From Treponema sp. C6A8 (GTDB lineage Bacteria; Spirochaetota; Spirochaetia; Treponematales; Treponemataceae): 64,000 bases of DNA. Both the position numbers and the translations under genes were made by a program. The DNA is taken from NCBI RefSeq assembly GCF_000619925.1, contig NZ_JHVB01000001.1, forward strand, positions 310,001-374,000. The letters are read 5' to 3'. The number at the start of each line of letters is the position of its first letter. Positions within the stretch are counted from its first letter, which is position 1. Shown here piece by piece: positions 28,642-37,001 of this stretch. The notes under the pieces were generated by a model. The model saw only the letters and a list, made by a program, of their open reading frames with translations, was not told the DNA's origin and ran no database searches.

Positions 28642-29574
28642 ATGAAGCTGCTTTCACTTGTTGTCCCATGTTTTAATGAAGAAGAAACAATTCCTATTTT
28701 TTATGAAGAAGTATTAAAAATTGAATCGCAGCTAAAAGATGCCCAGATAGAATTCCGCTTTGTAGATGATGGAAGCAGGGACGGAACATTAAAGGTTCTT
28801 CGCGAATTAAGCAAAAAAGACAATCGTGTTCACTATGTAAGTTTCAGCCGCAACTTTGGAAAAGAAGCCGGCCTTCTGGCAGGTCTTGAAAGCGCAAAAG
28901 GTGATTATGTTGCCACAATGGATGTAGATTTACAGGATCCCCCAAGTCTTTTGCCGGAAATGTGGAAGGATATAACTAATCCCAAACTTGAACTTGACTG
29001 CATTGCAACAAGACGAAAAACCAGAAAAGGTGAACCAGTCATCCGTTCATGGTTTGCAAACCGCTTTTATAATCTTATAAACCGCATGAGTCAGACCAGA
29101 ATTGAAAATGGAGCACGCGATTTTCGCCTTATGAACCGAAAATTTGTAGATGCTGTAATTCAGGACAGGGAAGTAAACCGCTTTTCTAAAGGAATATTCA
29201 GCTGGGTTGGCTTTAATGTTAAGTGGATTGCCTACGATAATATTGAAAGAAGTGCCGGAAAAACAAAATGGAACTTCTGGGGTTTATTTAAATATTCACT
29301 TGAAGGCATTTTGTCATATTCTGTTGTGCCTCTTTACCTTTCTTCTGTACTTGGTTTAATTTTCTGTGCTATTGCGGTAGCTGCCCTTATTTTTATTGTA
29401 GTCCGCGCAGCTCTTTTTGGTGATCCGGCCCGCGGATGGCCTAGTATGGCATGTATCATAATTTTTATTGGTGGACTTATTATGTTCAATATGGGAGTTC
29501 TTGGACTTTATATTTCAAAAATCTACACAGAAAGCAAAAAACGCCAGCATTATATTGTACGTGAAGAAGTTTAG
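28642..29574 (+). CDS. GtrB-like polyprenyl-phosphate glycosyltransferase (GT2, two membrane helices)
   Basis: A 310-residue GT2 with N-terminal catalytic domain (VVPCFNEEETIPIFYEEVL, FVDDGSRDGT, TMDVDLQDPP) and two C-terminal membrane helices (about 230-260 and 270-300), the GtrB/YfdH/YkcC layout. It loads a sugar, usually glucose from UDP-glucose, onto polyprenyl phosphate at the cytoplasmic face. GtrII-like and GtrA-like genes on either side complete a Gtr-type three-component system. GAGG precedes the ATG. Its stop TAG overlaps the stop TAA of the convergent GtrA-like gene. Confidence 0.88.
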   Translation: MKLLSLVVPCFNEEETIPIFYEEVLKIESQLKDAQIEFRFVDDGSRDGTLKVLRELSKKDNRVHYVSFSRNFGKEAGLLAGLESAKGDYVATMDVDLQDPPSLLPEMWKDITNPKLELDCIATRRKTRKGEPVIRSWFANRFYNLINRMSQTRIENGARDFRLMNRKFVDAVIQDREVNRFSKGIFSWVGFNVKWIAYDNIERSAGKTKWNFWGLFKYSLEGILSYSVVPLYLSSVLGLIFCAIAVAALIFIVVRAALFGDPARGWPSMACIIIFIGGLIMFNMGVLGLYISKIYTESKKRQHYIVREEV

Positions 29575-29975
29575 TCTTTAAACACAAAACATTTTGAAAG
29601 CAGGTAATTTGAAACTACAATAATAATCTGTGAAATCACTTTTATGATTTTATCGTTGTATTTAAATACAGATACGAATAAAAACATAATCAGCATATCA
29701 AGCAGAAGTGAAAAAATACGTGCTAAAAAGAACTTTATAATTTCTGAAATTATATTTCCGCTTCCATTAAATACGTACTTCCGGTTTGTAAAAAAAGCAA
29801 AAATTACTGCACAGAACCATGCTATTATGTTTGCTGCTTGCAGCTGTATTGGATTTTCAGCATCCAGCACTGTCATAACCAGCGCATAATAGCAGGCAAG
29901 GCAGATAAAAGTTGTAAGAACCCCAAAAAACAGGTAGAGAAATATTTCTTTTAGCTTAGAAACTGTAAAGTTCAA
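29571..29975 (-). CDS. GtrA-like membrane protein
   Basis: A 134-residue protein with four membrane segments. It has the family start KLKEIFLYLFFGVLTTFICL, the central ANIIAWFCAVIFAFFTNRKY motif and a final VSNYLLSKCFVFKD, all typical of GtrA. It is the probable flippase for the sugar-phosphate lipid made by the GtrB-like protein at 28642. It shares a 4-nt stop overlap with that gene and starts 5 nt after the GT-C gene at 29981, so it is cotranscribed with it. Confidence 0.85.
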   Translation of the reverse strand: MNFTVSKLKEIFLYLFFGVLTTFICLACYYALVMTVLDAENPIQLQAANIIAWFCAVIFAFFTNRKYVFNGSGNIISEIIKFFLARIFSLLLDMLIMFLFVSVFKYNDKIIKVISQIIIVVSNYLLSKCFVFKD

Positions 29976-29980
29976 TTTTT

Positions 29981-31822
29981 CTAAAATCCTTCTTTAAAGG
30001 CCTGGTGACTTTCAAATTCATAAATGATGTAGTTGTCATCATGGAAAACTTCTTTTCCTGTGTGGAAAATACGCAGGTCAGGAGTGTAATCATACTGTTC
30101 TGTTTCTATAATCAGAAACACTTTTTCTCCCGGGTAATCGTTTTCGTAATAACGTTTTGGTGTAAGCCATGTGTCCCATGCATATTTTGATGTTACAACG
30201 TTGCGGCCGCCTTTTGTACTTGCTTTAAGAAGGTTTCCTACTTCAATCTGTCCGTTTGTAAGGAAAGTGAAGACTGTGGAGTTTGCAAAAGTTCCATATC
30301 CGAAGTGGTAACCGTTATCTTTTAAGAAAGCTGCTGCCGCATATTTATCTGTGTTTCCGTCTGTATTCAATTCATTAGAAATACTTGCATAAGAAGAAGT
30401 AATCAAAAGACCTGCCCAGATAGTTCCGAGAGTCCATTTTCTAACATCTGAAAGTTTTGATTTTTCAATGATGATTGCAAGACATGGGAAAATTGTAAGC
30501 AGTATAGGGTAGAAGTAACGTGCAATGTAGTCAATGTGAATGTATGTGTAAATATTAAAAAGCATTGCACATACAAAAAATACAAGAGTAACTTGTGAAG
30601 CCTTATCAAGACCTTTTTTGAGGGAAAGTACAAGATAAACTGCAAAAAGTGTTAGGGCTGCGTAAACCAGCATGTTGATTGCTCCGCCTGGAGTCAAGGC
30701 AGCTATTCCCTGGTTGTAGCCGAACATTTCTACAAGGCCGACAAGAATATCACGGATAGTTGTGTCACCGAAGTGATTAAAGTTCATTGAGTTCCACTGG
30801 CTGAAGGTGAAAAAGTGGCGCAAAATCAGGTTGTTGCAGACATAACCAAAGCCGCTTACAAAAAATGCCAGGACACTTGTGAATACAAGCTTGTTATTAT
30901 TCCAGAATCCCTTGAAATCTGTGATTTTAGGAGCTTTTTCATCCTTGTTTTTTACTTCAATAATCAAAATTGCAAGCATGAAAGGAAATACAAAGTTCAT
31001 GATATAACGGATGCTTGTAAATCCACTTGTAAATGCCCACAAATAAAAGAAAGCAAGCCAGATTTTGCGGGCACGTTCTGTTTTGATTGTCTGCTGTCGG
31101 AAGAAAATCTTAATAAAAGTTCCTGCGTAGATAAGGGCAAATATTCCGTGCGGAACATAATAGTTATGTCCGCAGCCTACATAATATGCTCTCCAGCTGT
31201 AAGGGAAGAATGATAGAATTGCAATAAGCAGTTTTAGCCAGGTCTGTTTAATTTCTAGCTGTGTAAGAATGAACCATTCTGCCCAGAAAAGACATAGGCA
31301 GGTAAAGAAAGACTGAATTGTTTTTACAGTTGCCATATTGTCTGTAAAAAGCCAGCCAAGAGCACTGAAAAACTGTGTGTTAATCAGGCGGATTTCTGTT
31401 GAATAATACCAGCCGCGCGGCCAGAAAGATTTTTCAAGGACACATTCCTTTCCCAAAAGGAGTTCAGAAGCAAGATCAGAGTTTACATGTTTTATGATTG
31501 AAACCTGAACTGTGTATAAAATTACAAAGGTGAAAATCGCAAGGAGTGAAGAAATCAGAATGATTTTCTGTTTGTTAGGAAGCTTTACAAAAAGCAGGAC
31601 CGTTGCAGTAACTGTACAGAAAGCAGGAATCTGTGTAAAAGAAAGAATAGAAGGCAGCCATTTTTCAATTGAAAATTCGCGGTGGAAAACCTTTTGCGAA
31701 AGTATCTTATAAATTACGTCTACAAGCTGATTTGAAAATAATACCAGAATACTAGAAAGTGTAAGTGCTGCAATTGCAAGTACAATAATGATGTTTGATG
31801 TTTTTTTAGAAAATTCTTTCAT
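29981..31822 (-). CDS. Polytopic GT-C-type membrane protein, specificity unknown
   Basis: A 613-residue protein with about thirteen membrane helices. The loop HVNSDLASELLLGKECVLEK followed by RGWYYSTEIRLINTQ places an Asp/Glu pair after the first core helix, as GT-C enzymes do. The C-terminal 120 residues form an external domain. An extra pair of N-terminal helices precedes the core. I do not recognise a named family. It lies upstream of a GtrA-like gene, and a -10 box (TATAGT, 31834-31829) stands 6 nt before its ATG. A role as acceptor-side glycosyltransferase is likely from context. Confidence 0.7.
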   Translation of the reverse strand: MKEFSKKTSNIIIVLAIAALTLSSILVLFSNQLVDVIYKILSQKVFHREFSIEKWLPSILSFTQIPAFCTVTATVLLFVKLPNKQKIILISSLLAIFTFVILYTVQVSIIKHVNSDLASELLLGKECVLEKSFWPRGWYYSTEIRLINTQFFSALGWLFTDNMATVKTIQSFFTCLCLFWAEWFILTQLEIKQTWLKLLIAILSFFPYSWRAYYVGCGHNYYVPHGIFALIYAGTFIKIFFRQQTIKTERARKIWLAFFYLWAFTSGFTSIRYIMNFVFPFMLAILIIEVKNKDEKAPKITDFKGFWNNNKLVFTSVLAFFVSGFGYVCNNLILRHFFTFSQWNSMNFNHFGDTTIRDILVGLVEMFGYNQGIAALTPGGAINMLVYAALTLFAVYLVLSLKKGLDKASQVTLVFFVCAMLFNIYTYIHIDYIARYFYPILLTIFPCLAIIIEKSKLSDVRKWTLGTIWAGLLITSSYASISNELNTDGNTDKYAAAAFLKDNGYHFGYGTFANSTVFTFLTNGQIEVGNLLKASTKGGRNVVTSKYAWDTWLTPKRYYENDYPGEKVFLIIETEQYDYTPDLRIFHTGKEVFHDDNYIIYEFESHQAFKEGF

Positions 31823-31828
31823 GACAAA

Positions 31829-31861
31829 ACTATATCAATAAATTAAGAAAAAATATATACT
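31829..31861. promoter_or_regulatory. Divergent leaderless-type -10 boxes (GT-C / wecE)
   Basis: TATAGT on the minus strand (31834-31829) is 6 nt before the ATG at 31822. TATACT on the plus strand (31856-31861) is 9 nt before the ATG at 31871. Neither gene has a Shine-Dalgarno. The -35 elements are weak or absent. Confidence 0.45.
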
Positions 31862-31870
31862 TAATGAGTT

Positions 31871-33007
31871 ATGATTCACTTTAATGTTCCGCCAGTAACT
31901 GGCAATGAAGTTAAATATATTCAGGAAGCAATTGCGGCTCACAAGATTTGCGGTGACGGTGCTTTTACAAAAAAATGCCATGCATGGTTTGAAGAACGCC
32001 TTAAGGGCAGCAAAGTTCTTCTTACAACAAGCGGAACTACTGCACTTGAAATGGCAGCTCTGCTTTGCGATATTCAAGCTGGCGATGAAGTTATCATGCC
32101 TTCTTTCACCTTCTGTTCAACCGCAGACGCATTTGTTCAGCGCGGAGCAAAAATCGTTTTTGTTGATGTTCGTAAAGATACAATGAATCTTGATGAAACA
32201 AAAATTGAACGTGCAATTACACCAAAAACAAAGGCAATCTGTGCCGTTCACTATGCCGGTGTTGCCTGCGAAATGGATACAATTATGGACATTGCCCGCC
32301 GTCATAACCTTAAGGTTGTAGAAGATGCGGCACAGGCTGTATGTTCGTTCTATAAAGGTCGTCCTCTTGGTACAATCGGTGATTTTGGCTGTCTTTCTTT
32401 CCATGAGACAAAGAACTTTTCTATGGGTGAAGGCGGTGCCATTATCATAAATACAGGAATCGAAGATTTTGAACGAGCTGAAGTTATCCGCGAAAAAGGA
32501 ACAGACAGAAGCAAATTCCTTCGCGGTCAGGTTGATAAATACACATGGCGTGATTACGGTTCAAGCTATCTTCCAAGCGATATGAATGCCGCCTATCTCT
32601 GGGCTCAGCTTGAAATGGCAGAAGAAATCCAGACAGACAGAATGAATATCTGGAATCTTTACAACAAAGAGTTTAAGGCTCTGGAAGATGAAGGAAAATT
32701 AAGACTTCCGATTATCCCGGAAGATTGCAAGCATAATGCTCACATGTACTATCTGATTACACGTTCGCTTGAAGAAAGAAGCGCATTGATTTCATATCTT
32801 CGTAAAAATGATATTCTGGCTGTTTTCCACTATATTCCTCTTCATTCAGCTCCGGCAGGTTTGAAATTCGGCCGCTTTGACGGTGAAGATGAAATTACAA
32901 CTCCATATTCTGAACGTCTTGTCCGCCTTCCTCTTTATTATAAGCTTACAAAAGATGATCAGAAAAAAGTTATTAACGCAGTAAAAGAATTCTATAAAGG
33001 CCGCTAA
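31871..33007 (+). CDS. wecE: dTDP-4-amino-4,6-dideoxygalactose transaminase (WecE/RffA type)
   Basis: A 378-residue DegT/DnrJ-type PLP aminotransferase. The start FNVPPVTGNEVKYIQEAI, AAHKICGDGAFTKKC, HYAGVACEMDTIM, D152 in VEDAAQAV and the Schiff-base lysine K181 in SFHETKNFSMGEGGA follow WecE closely. It aminates dTDP-4-keto-6-deoxyglucose, made by RmlB, giving dTDP-Fuc4N. The expected rmlB is not in the window. The gene is followed after 1 nt by an ArnC-like transferase, suggesting the amino sugar is loaded onto a lipid carrier. Confidence 0.92.
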   Translation: MIHFNVPPVTGNEVKYIQEAIAAHKICGDGAFTKKCHAWFEERLKGSKVLLTTSGTTALEMAALLCDIQAGDEVIMPSFTFCSTADAFVQRGAKIVFVDVRKDTMNLDETKIERAITPKTKAICAVHYAGVACEMDTIMDIARRHNLKVVEDAAQAVCSFYKGRPLGTIGDFGCLSFHETKNFSMGEGGAIIINTGIEDFERAEVIREKGTDRSKFLRGQVDKYTWRDYGSSYLPSDMNAAYLWAQLEMAEEIQTDRMNIWNLYNKEFKALEDEGKLRLPIIPEDCKHNAHMYYLITRSLEERSALISYLRKNDILAVFHYIPLHSAPAGLKFGRFDGEDEITTPYSERLVRLPLYYKLTKDDQKKVINAVKEFYKGR

Positions 33008-33008
33008 A

Positions 33009-33935
33009 ATGAAAGAAATCAGCATCGTTATTCCAGTATACAACAGCCACGAATGTGTTGCAGAAATCAGCCGTCAGATAGCAGACGCGCTAAAAGGAAT
33101 TGAATATGAGCAGATTATGGTAAATGACTGTTCAAAAGATTCCAGCTGGGATGAAATTAAAAAAGAAGCTGAAAAAAATCCAAATCTTATAGGAATCAAT
33201 CTTCGTAAAAACGGCGGTCAGGATTCTGCAATTCTTGCAGGTCTGAATTACGCAAAAGGAAATTATGTTGTAATTATGGATGATGATTTGCAGCATTCTC
33301 CTTATGATATTTTAAAACTCTACGAAGAAGCAAAAAAAGACTTTGATGTTGTTTATGCCGATTTTGATTCAAAAAAACAGAAGCTATGGAAAAATCTTGG
33401 TTCCTGGTTTAACGGAAAAATCAGCGAGATTGCTCTTGATAAGCCAAAAAACATTTATTTAAGTCCTTTTAAAATCATCTGCCGCGGTGTAGTTGAAGAA
33501 ATGATTAAATTCAATAATCTTTTTCCATATATTGACGGTTTGATTTTTCAGGTTACAAGAAATATTACCCAGATTCCAATTGAACATCATAAGCGCGAGA
33601 TGGGTAAATCAAACTACAACCTTATTAAATCAATTAAGGTTTTCCTTCGGATGCTCTTTGGTTTTTCAACCATACCGCTGCTTCTGACATTTTATGCCGG
33701 TATGATTTCAGCTCTGGCAGGACTTGGTCTTGCTGTTTACTATGTTATTGAATATTTTTCCGGCAGAGCCGATGTTACTGGTTGGACAACACTTGTAATC
33801 CTGCTTCTTGTTCTTGGCGGAATGATTTTAGTTTCTCTTGGAATAATAGGAAAGTATCTTGGCCAGATTTATCTTACCCAGAATAACTGCCCTAAGTTTA
33901 TTGTACGAGAAGTTGTTGGGTATACAGCCGATTAA
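33009..33935 (+). CDS. ArnC-like polyprenyl-phosphate glycosyltransferase (GT2)
   Basis: A 308-residue GT2 with catalytic motifs VIPVYNSHECVAEIS, MVNDCSKDSSWDEI, NLRKNGGQDSAILAGLNYAK and MDDDLQHSP, plus two C-terminal membrane helices (about 230-255, 262-290). The layout is that of ArnC and GtrB. Placement 1 nt after wecE suggests that it loads the 4-amino-4,6-dideoxy sugar onto undecaprenyl phosphate. Two small ArnE/ArnF-like proteins on the other strand, overlapping its stop codon, would flip the product. UDP-linked sugars are an alternative donor because ugd is close by. Confidence 0.86.
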   Translation: MKEISIVIPVYNSHECVAEISRQIADALKGIEYEQIMVNDCSKDSSWDEIKKEAEKNPNLIGINLRKNGGQDSAILAGLNYAKGNYVVIMDDDLQHSPYDILKLYEEAKKDFDVVYADFDSKKQKLWKNLGSWFNGKISEIALDKPKNIYLSPFKIICRGVVEEMIKFNNLFPYIDGLIFQVTRNITQIPIEHHKREMGKSNYNLIKSIKVFLRMLFGFSTIPLLLTFYAGMISALAGLGLAVYYVIEYFSGRADVTGWTTLVILLLVLGGMILVSLGIIGKYLGQIYLTQNNCPKFIVREVVGYTAD

Positions 33936-34267
33936 GAAACATATACCCAGATTCCTGCAATAATAAGCCCGATTGCAAGGCACTGGAGCAGGTTAATCTT
34001 ATCCTTAAAGAAAATCCTGCTTAAGATGATTGCAAAAATATAGCTTGATGCTTCGATAATTGGAACAAAAGAAACCGGAACAACTTTTAGCGCATATAAG
34101 TCGATGAAAACTGCGCAGAAAAATAGTGCGTAGGCTAGAATTACTTTTACGTTCAGATATTCAAAAATTAAACTTTTATGCTCTTCAAGCGCTGATTTTT
34201 TTAAGAGTACCTGGCTTACAGCGCCAATAAAGTTTGAAAAAATCAAAAAGAGAACGAATAAAATCAT
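33932..34267 (-). CDS. Small four-helix transporter, ArnE/ArnF-like (EamA/SMR)
   Basis: A 111-residue protein with four membrane helices of the SMR/EamA half-transporter type: SQVLLKKSAL after the first helix, VPVSFVPIIEASSYIFAIIL in the third, and a final helix QCLAIGLIIAGIWVYVS. Proteins of this size act as pairs, like ArnE and ArnF, which flip undecaprenyl-phosphate-aminoarabinose. Its ATG overlaps the stop of the upstream partner by 4 nt (ATGA), so a heterodimer is likely. It converges on the ArnC-like gene. Confidence 0.82.
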   Translation of the reverse strand: MILFVLFLIFSNFIGAVSQVLLKKSALEEHKSLIFEYLNVKVILAYALFFCAVFIDLYALKVVPVSFVPIIEASSYIFAIILSRIFFKDKINLLQCLAIGLIIAGIWVYVS

Positions 34268-34632
34268 TTTTGTCCTCCTTCTGCAGTTTTTTTATCAGCG
34301 ATTGAAAGAAGAATGATGCCTGAAAGTATGATTAGGGCTCCCAAAACTTTTTTAAGTGTGATTTCTTCGCCAAAAATAAGGAGGCTGAAAAACATTCCCC
34401 AGACAATTGTTACGGCCTTGTTGCAGATTGCAATGGGGAGGCGGAAGCTTTTTAATACCTGCTGCCAGAGGACTGCATATACAAAAAGAAGTGTGATGAT
34501 TACGCAGTAAATTACGCAATAATTAAAGCTTAAAAAGTCATATTTTGATGCCGCCTTCCCAAGTACCGGGTAGAAGGCATAGAGAAAAAATCCTGCGTGC
34601 ATCAAAATAAAGGGGAAGAGTTTTGATTTCAT
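34264..34632 (-). CDS. Small four-helix transporter, ArnE/ArnF-like partner
   Basis: A 122-residue EamA-type four-helix protein (YPVLGKAASKYDFLSFNYC; NKAVTIVWGMFFSLLIFGEE; VLGALIILSGIILLSIADKK). I start it at the ATG at 34632, one base after the ugd stop codon; a longer frame to 34710 would run back into ugd. With the overlapping 111-residue partner it forms a probable heterodimeric flippase for a lipid-linked sugar made by the ArnC-like protein. The cotranscription ugd - this gene - partner resembles the end of an arn operon. Confidence 0.82.
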   Translation of the reverse strand: MKSKLFPFILMHAGFFLYAFYPVLGKAASKYDFLSFNYCVIYCVIITLLFVYAVLWQQVLKSFRLPIAICNKAVTIVWGMFFSLLIFGEEITLKKVLGALIILSGIILLSIADKKTAEGGQK

Positions 34633-34633
34633 T

Positions 34634-35818
34634 CTAGTCCCGGCTGAACAAATCTCTTGTGTAAACTTTTGACTTGCAGTCTGTAAGATCTTCTGACATG
34701 CGGTTTGCAAGAATTACATCACAGCCCTTTTTGAAAGCGGCAAGGTCATGCTCAACCCGGAATTTTTCAAAGTCATCTGCAGTAAGGGTAGGTTCATAGA
34801 TTATAACTTCTACACCTTCACCGCGAAGCTGTTTCATAATGTCCTGTATTGAAGACTGGCGGAAGTTGTCACTGTTTGCCTTCATTGTAAGTCGGAAGAT
34901 ACCCACAGTTTTTGGATTTTCTGCAAGAATCTGGTGGGCAATGAACTCTTTTCTTGTGCGGTTTGAATCAACAATAGCCTGAATAAGGTTCTGTGGAACT
35001 GAATTAAAGTTTGCAAGAAGCTGTTTTGTGTCTTTTGGAAGACAGTAGCCGCCATAACCAAAAGAAGGATTGTTATAGAAATCACCGATACGAGGATCAA
35101 GGCTGATGCCCTGAATAATCTGCTTTGTGTTAAGTCCGCGAACTTCGGCATAAGTATCCAGTTCATTAAAATAAGCAACGCGAAGTGCAAGATAGGTATT
35201 TGCAAAAAGTTTGATAGCTTCGGCTTCTGTACAGTTTGGTGTAAGGATTTCTACATCCTTTTTGATTGCGCCTTCCTGAAGCAAGCTGGCAAACTCTTCT
35301 GCCTTCTTAACAAGTTCCGGCCGGTCTTTTGGATAACTTACAACAATTCTACTTGGGTAGAGGTTATCATAAAGAGCATGCCCCTCTCGCAAAAATTCCG
35401 GGCTAAATAAAATATTTTTGATTTTATAGTTCTTTACAATGCCTTCTGTATAGCCTACAGGAATTGTTGATTTAATTACGACTGTAGTATCCGGGCAGTT
35501 TTTTTCTACAAGGCTCAAAACTGCTTCTATTGAAGATGTATCGAAAAAGTTCTTTTCTGAATCGTAATTTGTTGGAGTTGCAATTACTACAAAATCTGGA
35601 TTTTTATAGGCAAAAGCTGCATCGCAGGTTGCTTTAAGATGGAGCGGTTTTTCTGCAAGATATTCTGATATTTCTTTGTCTACGATAGGAGACTTTTTAT
35701 TGTTGATTAAATCAACCTTGTTCTGCATTATGTCGCACGCAATTACATCATTGTGCTGTGCCAAAAGAATTGAAATTGAAAGGCCTACATAGCCTGTTCC
35801 GACAACTGTAATATTCAT
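34634..35818 (-). CDS. ugd: UDP-glucose 6-dehydrogenase
   Basis: A 394-residue enzyme. The NAD-binding start [20 protein letters not shown], the central [20 protein letters not shown] and the catalytic cysteine C259 in [15 protein letters not shown] identify it. It oxidises UDP-glucose to UDP-glucuronate in the cytoplasm. The next upstream gene encodes a GumK-like glucuronosyltransferase, a likely consumer; ArnA, the other classical consumer in an arn pathway, is absent from the window. It is 19 nt after that gene and 1 nt before the EamA pair. Confidence 0.95.
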   Translation of the reverse strand: MNITVVGTGYVGLSISILLAQHNDVIACDIMQNKVDLINNKKSPIVDKEISEYLAEKPLHLKATCDAAFAYKNPDFVVIATPTNYDSEKNFFDTSSIEAVLSLVEKNCPDTTVVIKSTIPVGYTEGIVKNYKIKNILFSPEFLREGHALYDNLYPSRIVVSYPKDRPELVKKAEEFASLLQEGAIKKDVEILTPNCTEAEAIKLFANTYLALRVAYFNELDTYAEVRGLNTKQIIQGISLDPRIGDFYNNPSFGYGGYCLPKDTKQLLANFNSVPQNLIQAIVDSNRTRKEFIAHQILAENPKTVGIFRLTMKANSDNFRQSSIQDIMKQLRGEGVEVIIYEPTLTADDFEKFRVEHDLAAFKKGCDVILANRMSEDLTDCKSKVYTRDLFSRD

Positions 35819-35837
35819 AATTACAGTTTATCAGTTC

Positions 35838-37001
35838 TCAGGCGTTTGAACAATGAGCAAGAAATTGCTGGCAGATTTTATTCCAGTCTCGGTCTGCAAG
35901 GTCAAAGATGTAATCTTTTTTGCCCTCTTTTACAGCTTCTTTTACGGCAGAAATAAAATCATCATAAGAGTAGGTTACAACAGCTCCTGCTTCTGCCAGT
36001 TTTGGTGTATCGCAATAGGCAACAATAGGCTTGTGGGCTGCCATTGCCTGATAGTATTTTGCAGTAATACCAAGCGGACGGTTTTTGTAAAAGTCCGTAA
36101 CATAAGGAACCATAACTACGCTGCAGTTTGTAATCCATGCTGGAACCTGGGACGGAGAAATACCGGGAACATAAAAGAGGTTAGGCGTCTCTTCTGCACG
36201 TTTCTGGATTTCTGCGCTGGGAAAGTTTGGAAGAACTACAATGTAATTAAAGTCCGGGCTTTCTGCAGCTGCCTTAAATAAAAGTTCCCATTCAACTTCC
36301 CATGCACCAACGTAAAGAATTGTATTTTGCTTTTTTAGAAGCTCCGGACAGTCGTAAGTCTTTGTGTAAGAGTCAATATCAACACCGTTTGAAAGCAGAA
36401 CATATTTAGCCTTGCTATCAAAATCAGGTATTTTTCGGCGATAAAGTTCCAGACCGTCATTATTTACAAGAATGTTGAGGTTGGCGCCGAGCACCATACG
36501 AGTTTCATTTTCAACATAGCGGGAAAGCGCCCCGTCAAACATCATAGGGTCGCTGGGACGGTAAATCATTTTTGCCCCAGGAAAAAGTTTTCGCAATGCA
36601 TCAAGATAGAGCATCCCGTCACAGGATTCAAAAACAAAAACTTCCGTGCCGGTAAACCATTTTTTTGCGAAACGTTTAAAAGAAAGGAAGGAAGCCCGCT
36701 CCAGTGCGTTCATCATCTTATTGGTAAGGATTTTGTTAGCGGCATTCGGGAGTTTGAAAGTCGGGAAGGTAACGTTTGTAAGCTTCTGTCCCGCAATTTC
36801 GTATTCAATCCCCTTAGAAAGTTCTTTTATCGACTTGTAATTATAAAGCTCCTGCTTCATAAAATAGCTGTAATAAGGCCGCGGAAAGCTGAAAAAAACA
36901 ACTTCGTGTCCTGCTTTACATGCAGCCTCTGCAAATTTATGAAAGCCCCCGAGTCGATTTGATTTCCAGTTATGCCCTGTGATGAATGTGTATTTACTCA
37001 T
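35838..37001 (-). CDS. GumK-like glucuronosyltransferase (GT70)
   Basis: A 387-residue GT-B protein. The start YTFITGHNWKSNRLGGFHKF and the later MIYRPSDPMMFD echo the xanthan glucuronosyltransferase GumK, whose conserved Asp lies in the GHD/N-type turn; here that position is Asn (GHN). The C-terminal half carries the donor site (ILYVGAWEVEWELLF, VMVPYVTDFYKNRPLG). With ugd next to it, UDP-glucuronate is the probable donor. The ATG at 37001 overlaps the stop of the TupA-like gene by 4 nt (ATGA), which decides the start over an ATG seven codons upstream. Confidence 0.75.
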   Translation of the reverse strand: MSKYTFITGHNWKSNRLGGFHKFAEAACKAGHEVVFFSFPRPYYSYFMKQELYNYKSIKELSKGIEYEIAGQKLTNVTFPTFKLPNAANKILTNKMMNALERASFLSFKRFAKKWFTGTEVFVFESCDGMLYLDALRKLFPGAKMIYRPSDPMMFDGALSRYVENETRMVLGANLNILVNNDGLELYRRKIPDFDSKAKYVLLSNGVDIDSYTKTYDCPELLKKQNTILYVGAWEVEWELLFKAAAESPDFNYIVVLPNFPSAEIQKRAEETPNLFYVPGISPSQVPAWITNCSVVMVPYVTDFYKNRPLGITAKYYQAMAAHKPIVAYCDTPKLAEAGAVVTYSYDDFISAVKEAVKEGKKDYIFDLADRDWNKICQQFLAHCSNA

